From Primulina eburnea (Eukaryota; Streptophyta; Magnoliopsida; Lamiales; Gesneriaceae): DNA of 64,000 bases. The notes beneath the pieces were generated by a model. It was not told the origin of the DNA. It made no database searches and saw nothing but the letters and a program-made list of their open reading frames with translations. The DNA is taken from the NCBI RefSeq assembly GCF_022965805.1, contig NC_133106.1:33407913-33471912 (forward strand), in the 5' to 3' direction. This document shows positions 60,499 to 64,000 of the stretch, piece after piece; within the stretch, counting starts at the first letter, position 1; every line of letters begins with the position of its first letter. Position numbers and translations under genes: made by a program.

Positions 60499-61254
60499 TT
60501 CAGTTCAATTACTTTGGGAGGATTAATGTTGTATGATTGTTCTTGATGATGTTGTAAAGCTTATCTCATGTTTGGTTTTTATTTTCGGGAAACGTAGAAA
60601 GGAATTATTTTCGGGGAACATGTAAAAAGGAATGCCTTCTTGTTTTATTTCTCTAAAGTACATCCAAATTCCACCAATCTAATTTTCATATTTCTTTTTT
60701 ACAATCATATTTTTCAATTCAAGCAACTCCATTATTATGTTATAAACATAAATTCATTAAATCATATTTAAAAAATAAAATATCCACTAAATTATTGAGT
60801 GCTTAAGTGACGTGTTGTCTAAACATAAACTATTTTTTTTTATTATCTTTTTTAAAATTTAAATACAAAAATTTCGGAATATCATGTCATAAATGCATCA
60901 TATGAAAATTTGTGCTTTGCTAACGCCGTTTTCATGTCAATTTGAACTTTCTGTAGCCCAATTTGATCGTTAATATTAAATCTTATTTTATATTATTACA
61001 TCAATGACATAATCATCTCTTCGATCAACCGGGGTTCGACCGTCGAGACATCTAAACCTCGCCCACAATTGTAATAAAAAAAAAAAAATTAAGACAGGCC
61101 ACAGATAATAAACCATTTCAAACAAAAAAAGAGAGTGTACTAATGTTCAATCCCTTCGACATTATTATGGTACAAGATGAAAACTATACTGAACACTGTA
61201 CGTGTGATGTGACAAAAGAATCACAAGAAACGTATATCAACCGTAGTCTTACCC
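60499..61254. other. Convergent spacer between EndoV and GH17 genes
   Basis: The 3' flanks of both genes. AT-rich, with a 10-11 bp A-run near 61078. No gene or transposon recognised. Confidence 0.55.
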
Positions 61255-63297
61255 CTATACAACCACGAAAAGTGCCAACAAAAACACCAGCACCTGAACA
61301 AGCCCGATTCTGGGCTCTAACGAAAATCCACTGTTTACCGGATTTGTTGTTCGGATCATGATTTTGAACTTGCAAGTTCCAACCGAAGGATCGCTCGTTG
61401 TGACCACTGAAAGATTTGGAAACCGGCAGGTGCTATCGAGCTGATTATTCCGCTGGTAGTAACTGTTAAAAGCATATGAAGCGTTACCTTGAGCATTCAA
61501 ATTTGAGCAAGATGTTTCATACCCAAGACTCGTGCAGTCAGCATTCGCACAAGCGTAGCTCACACTTGGGCCTAACTGGGGGTCTTCAGGGTTGGCAGAT
61601 GGTGATAAAACGCACCATCGTCGGTTCAGATACCCAACGTTGCTAGCTGGTACCAGCCCGTTATTGTTTGAACCAAGGGTGAGGTTGTATTTTGGGTTGC
61701 CATCGTAGTTAAAGATTCCCCAATGTCGTTCGAAATTACCGGGTTGAATGCTCTTGGCATCCTCATCAATAAAGCTAAACAAGTAGACATCCAGAGGACC
61801 AGGTTTCATTGGAGTACCTGTATTCATGATATGAGACAAGAATCCTTGGTTGAATCTTTGAGCGTTTACAATGTTAGCGTTTCTGTCCCCGTCAGTAGGC
61901 CATCCAATTTCTCCGACGACGATTGTCAAGTTTCCATATCCGGTACCCTGCAAGGCCCATACTAAGGTATCATAATTCGCATCGAATACATTCGTGTAGA
62001 TTCTCCCGTTGTCATTTATTGGTGACGAGTACCCATCGAAAAAGGCATAATCGATGGGAAAGTTCGGATCATTGTAAAGACTTATGAAAGGGTAGATGTT
62101 TATGGTGAATATGCCCCCATTAAGACTCAAGAAACTAACAATCTGAGCCATGAGATCGTGTATTTCTGGTCGGAAGTTACCAGTGGAAGGATTTTCAGTC
62201 GAGCTCTGGTACACATTGGCGTTGAATGGAATTGTGACGCGGACTCTACTACCAAGACCGGCTTTAATAAGGGCCGCTTGAATATTCCTGAGAGCGGGAA
62301 AAGTTACGGCAACGAAAGTCCCGTTAAGTGTCGGTAGGAATGGTTCATTCCCTACTGCAACGTACCTTGTAAAGGGAAAGACTTTAATCAGTGAAAAGTA
62401 AAACAAGAATTGAAGACACTGTCTGATTTATGCGAGCCTATGAATCTGAGTTTTGGATTGAATCGATATTACAGGGCATCCACATTTTGAAAGGTCAATC
62501 AACATCTATCTTTTTCTTGTCAAGCGGATAAGAAAGCAGGACTCGGAAATTTCAAAGGTTTTCAAGCCTACCTTTTCTAGGCAAACGGACAAAGAATATG
62601 ATCCATGTATGGCAAAGAATCATCCCACAAGCTTTTTTGGCAAGTAAGGGATAATTCGGCTAAAAGAGGGGAAAAACAGACAACTGTTTTCACCTACAAA
62701 ACAAGTAATTTTCATGATGGAATTCTTTTGATGGAATTTCACTATAAGAAATATCCTAATTTTAGCAATCTTGAACATATTGATCAAACAGAAATATCAA
62801 GAAAAATAGCTTCCTATACAGCACAAGTACACCTATACTTCATCTGGATTCAACCAAATATAACCAAAGTTCTTCAATCAATCGGAAAAAAAAACAAACA
62901 AACTTCTAAGAACAAATAAGCAAAACCAACGGTTAGAAGTAAAGAGAAATCACCTGATATCAACACCATTGGATGAAACGAATGCAGAAACGTTTTTCTC
63001 CACCCATCTCTCAGCAGCATCCATACTATTTGCAAGAATTGACAACATTTCATTTGGGATTCCCACCATCACCTCAATCCCTGATCCACTTAGAGCTTTA
63101 AGAACTCTTGATTCTGCATCAAAAAGTTTCAACTTTTGAATCCCGTTGTCCCTCAGGAGCTTCACCACAGTCGGAGGAGGTAAAAGGTGGCTTGATTGTG
63201 TTCCCCAGTTAACTCCAATACCATGAACACTGTTTATCGAGAACAGAACCTTAAATACTGCAAGTGCCAACAGTTGATTCATCCCCAAAATTCCCAT
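61255..63297 (-). CDS. GPI-anchored GH17 beta-1,3-glucanase with X8/CBM43 domain
   Basis: Two exons, 63297-62954 and 62365-61255, give 484 residues. It hydrolyses beta-1,3-glucan (callose) at the cell surface or plasmodesmata. Layout: signal peptide (1-26), GH17 barrel opening [16 protein letters not shown], acid/base Glu122 in YVAVGNEP, nucleophile Glu267 in [11 protein letters not shown], then a Cys-rich X8/CBM43 domain (about 364-447, from [10 protein letters not shown] through [16 protein letters not shown] to VGTC). It ends in a hydrophobic tail ([15 protein letters not shown]), consistent with a GPI anchor. All catalytic residues are present. The split codon (Arg115) and single intron just before the YVAVGNEP motif are typical for the family. 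A minus-strand TATA-like aaaatatatagataa near 63640-63655 would give a leader of about 315 nt. Confidence 0.95.
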
Positions 63298-64000
63298 TAA
63301 ATTTTAGCTACTGCCTCCAAAATTTTGATAAAGAAATGGGATTTTCAGAGGGATGCAAGATTGAGAGAAAAAAAATATATGTGGGCGGCCTTGGAAAACC
63401 TCATGAACTGTGAAGGGTTTCAAGATTAACAGTACAAGGATCATATGGAGAACAAAGGAATCACAGTTAACAAAGAAAGATGACGGAGCCCTTTTAAAAG
63501 TTCCAGAAATAACATTGAACAGTGAAACAAAAAGTGAAATACAAAGATGCAAGAAAGGCTGAAAAACAAGAAACTTGAGACGGAAGAATGAATTTTGAAT
63601 TAAAGATGTGACTAGAGTTTAGGAAAGTTCGATGATTATCTATATATTTTGGAGCCAAGACAGCACATATATGCACGGAATCGAGCATGTATATTGTCTC
63701 AGCCAATAGCTTTCTTCAACAGGGCAGAAGCGACAAGATATGGATCTTACAAGATATAGTTACACTTAATATCTTGATATTTAAATGTGCTGTAATTCAT
63801 GTGTACGTCTCAGTATTTTTTCTTTTAGAACAAACATGAATATTGATATTCCCCACCCATGATCGACAGATATATATGATGGGGTCAAGTAGTTGAAGGA
63901 CAAGCAATAACAACAAGATGTAGAATAAAATCCATTATTTTTAATTATATTCTTGCCAGAATGGCTGAATCATTAAGATCATATAATTTGATTTATGGAT
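63298..64000 (-). promoter_or_regulatory. Leader and promoter region of the GH17 gene
   Basis: About 700 bp upstream of the start codon. A candidate TATA box lies near 63640-63655 on the minus strand. Short open frames in the presumed leader (63304-63552 and others) have no motifs. Beyond 63.75 kb only AT-rich sequence is seen before the window ends. Confidence 0.4.

Overview
This window is nuclear DNA of a flowering plant. The genes are split by many short AT-rich introns, the spacers are AT-rich and full of transposon remnants, and every recognised protein is a plant family member (pollen receptor-like kinase, CRY-DASH, group C bZIP, AIG2-like, DUF599, GPI-anchored GH17 glucanase). An abundant roughly 170-bp element with ends like GTGAGACGGTCTCAC suggests an asterid, possibly Lamiales. 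That placement is an impression from memory, not a demonstrated fact.

Layout. 1-2.4 kb: spacer with TA microsatellites, one MITE and the promoter of the first gene. 3.7-6.1 kb (+): RING-H2 E3 ligase with a frame break in its first coding exon. 7.5-7.9 kb (+): orphan C-terminus of a plasma-membrane H+-ATPase. 8.5-10.6 kb (+): organellar-type RlmH/SPOUT rRNA methyltransferase. 11.0-12.2 kb: gene graveyard with a ChaC-type gamma-glutamylcyclotransferase pseudogene (-) and unidentified coding remnants (+). 12.58-16.11 kb: probable Helitron with internal tandem repeats and an RPA-like OB-fold relic. 17.6-20.4 kb (+): pollen receptor-like kinase with an altered active site. 21.8-22.4 kb (+): small plastid-type Cys-rich DnaJ-like zinc-finger protein. 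25.1-30.8 kb (+): tandem DUF599 pair, first copy broken, second intact. 33.0-35.7 kb (-): group C bZIP factor. 38.7-40.6 kb (-): AIG2-like gamma-glutamylcyclotransferase-fold protein. 42.2-46.3 kb (+): CRY-DASH. 47.9-52.7 kb (+): secretory-pathway coiled-coil/membrane protein. 55-57 kb: hAT transposase relic and a Harbinger-like element. 57.4-60.5 kb (+): endonuclease V carrying a plastid 23S rRNA fragment in an intron. 61.3-63.3 kb (-): GH17 beta-1,3-glucanase with X8 domain and probable GPI anchor.

The genes form no operon-like unit. Several families (GH17, EndoV, PRK, ChaC, AIG2-like, DUF599, coiled-coil protein, RING) recall, from memory, neighbours in one segment of Arabidopsis chromosome 4, so the window is probably an expanded, rearranged version of a conserved eudicot gene block. 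CRY-DASH and EndoV both act in nucleic-acid maintenance, but nothing here links them functionally.

I did not find a convincing undescribed molecular system. The most interesting items are the kinase with its beta-3 lysine changed to arginine, three inferred GC-AG introns, the Helitron with its RPA relic, the plastid rRNA insert in the EndoV intron, a cluster of three near-perfect hairpins at 31.5-31.7 kb, and the decaying/intact DUF599 pair. Exon boundaries come from reading splice signals by eye and checking phase; they are not supported by transcripts.
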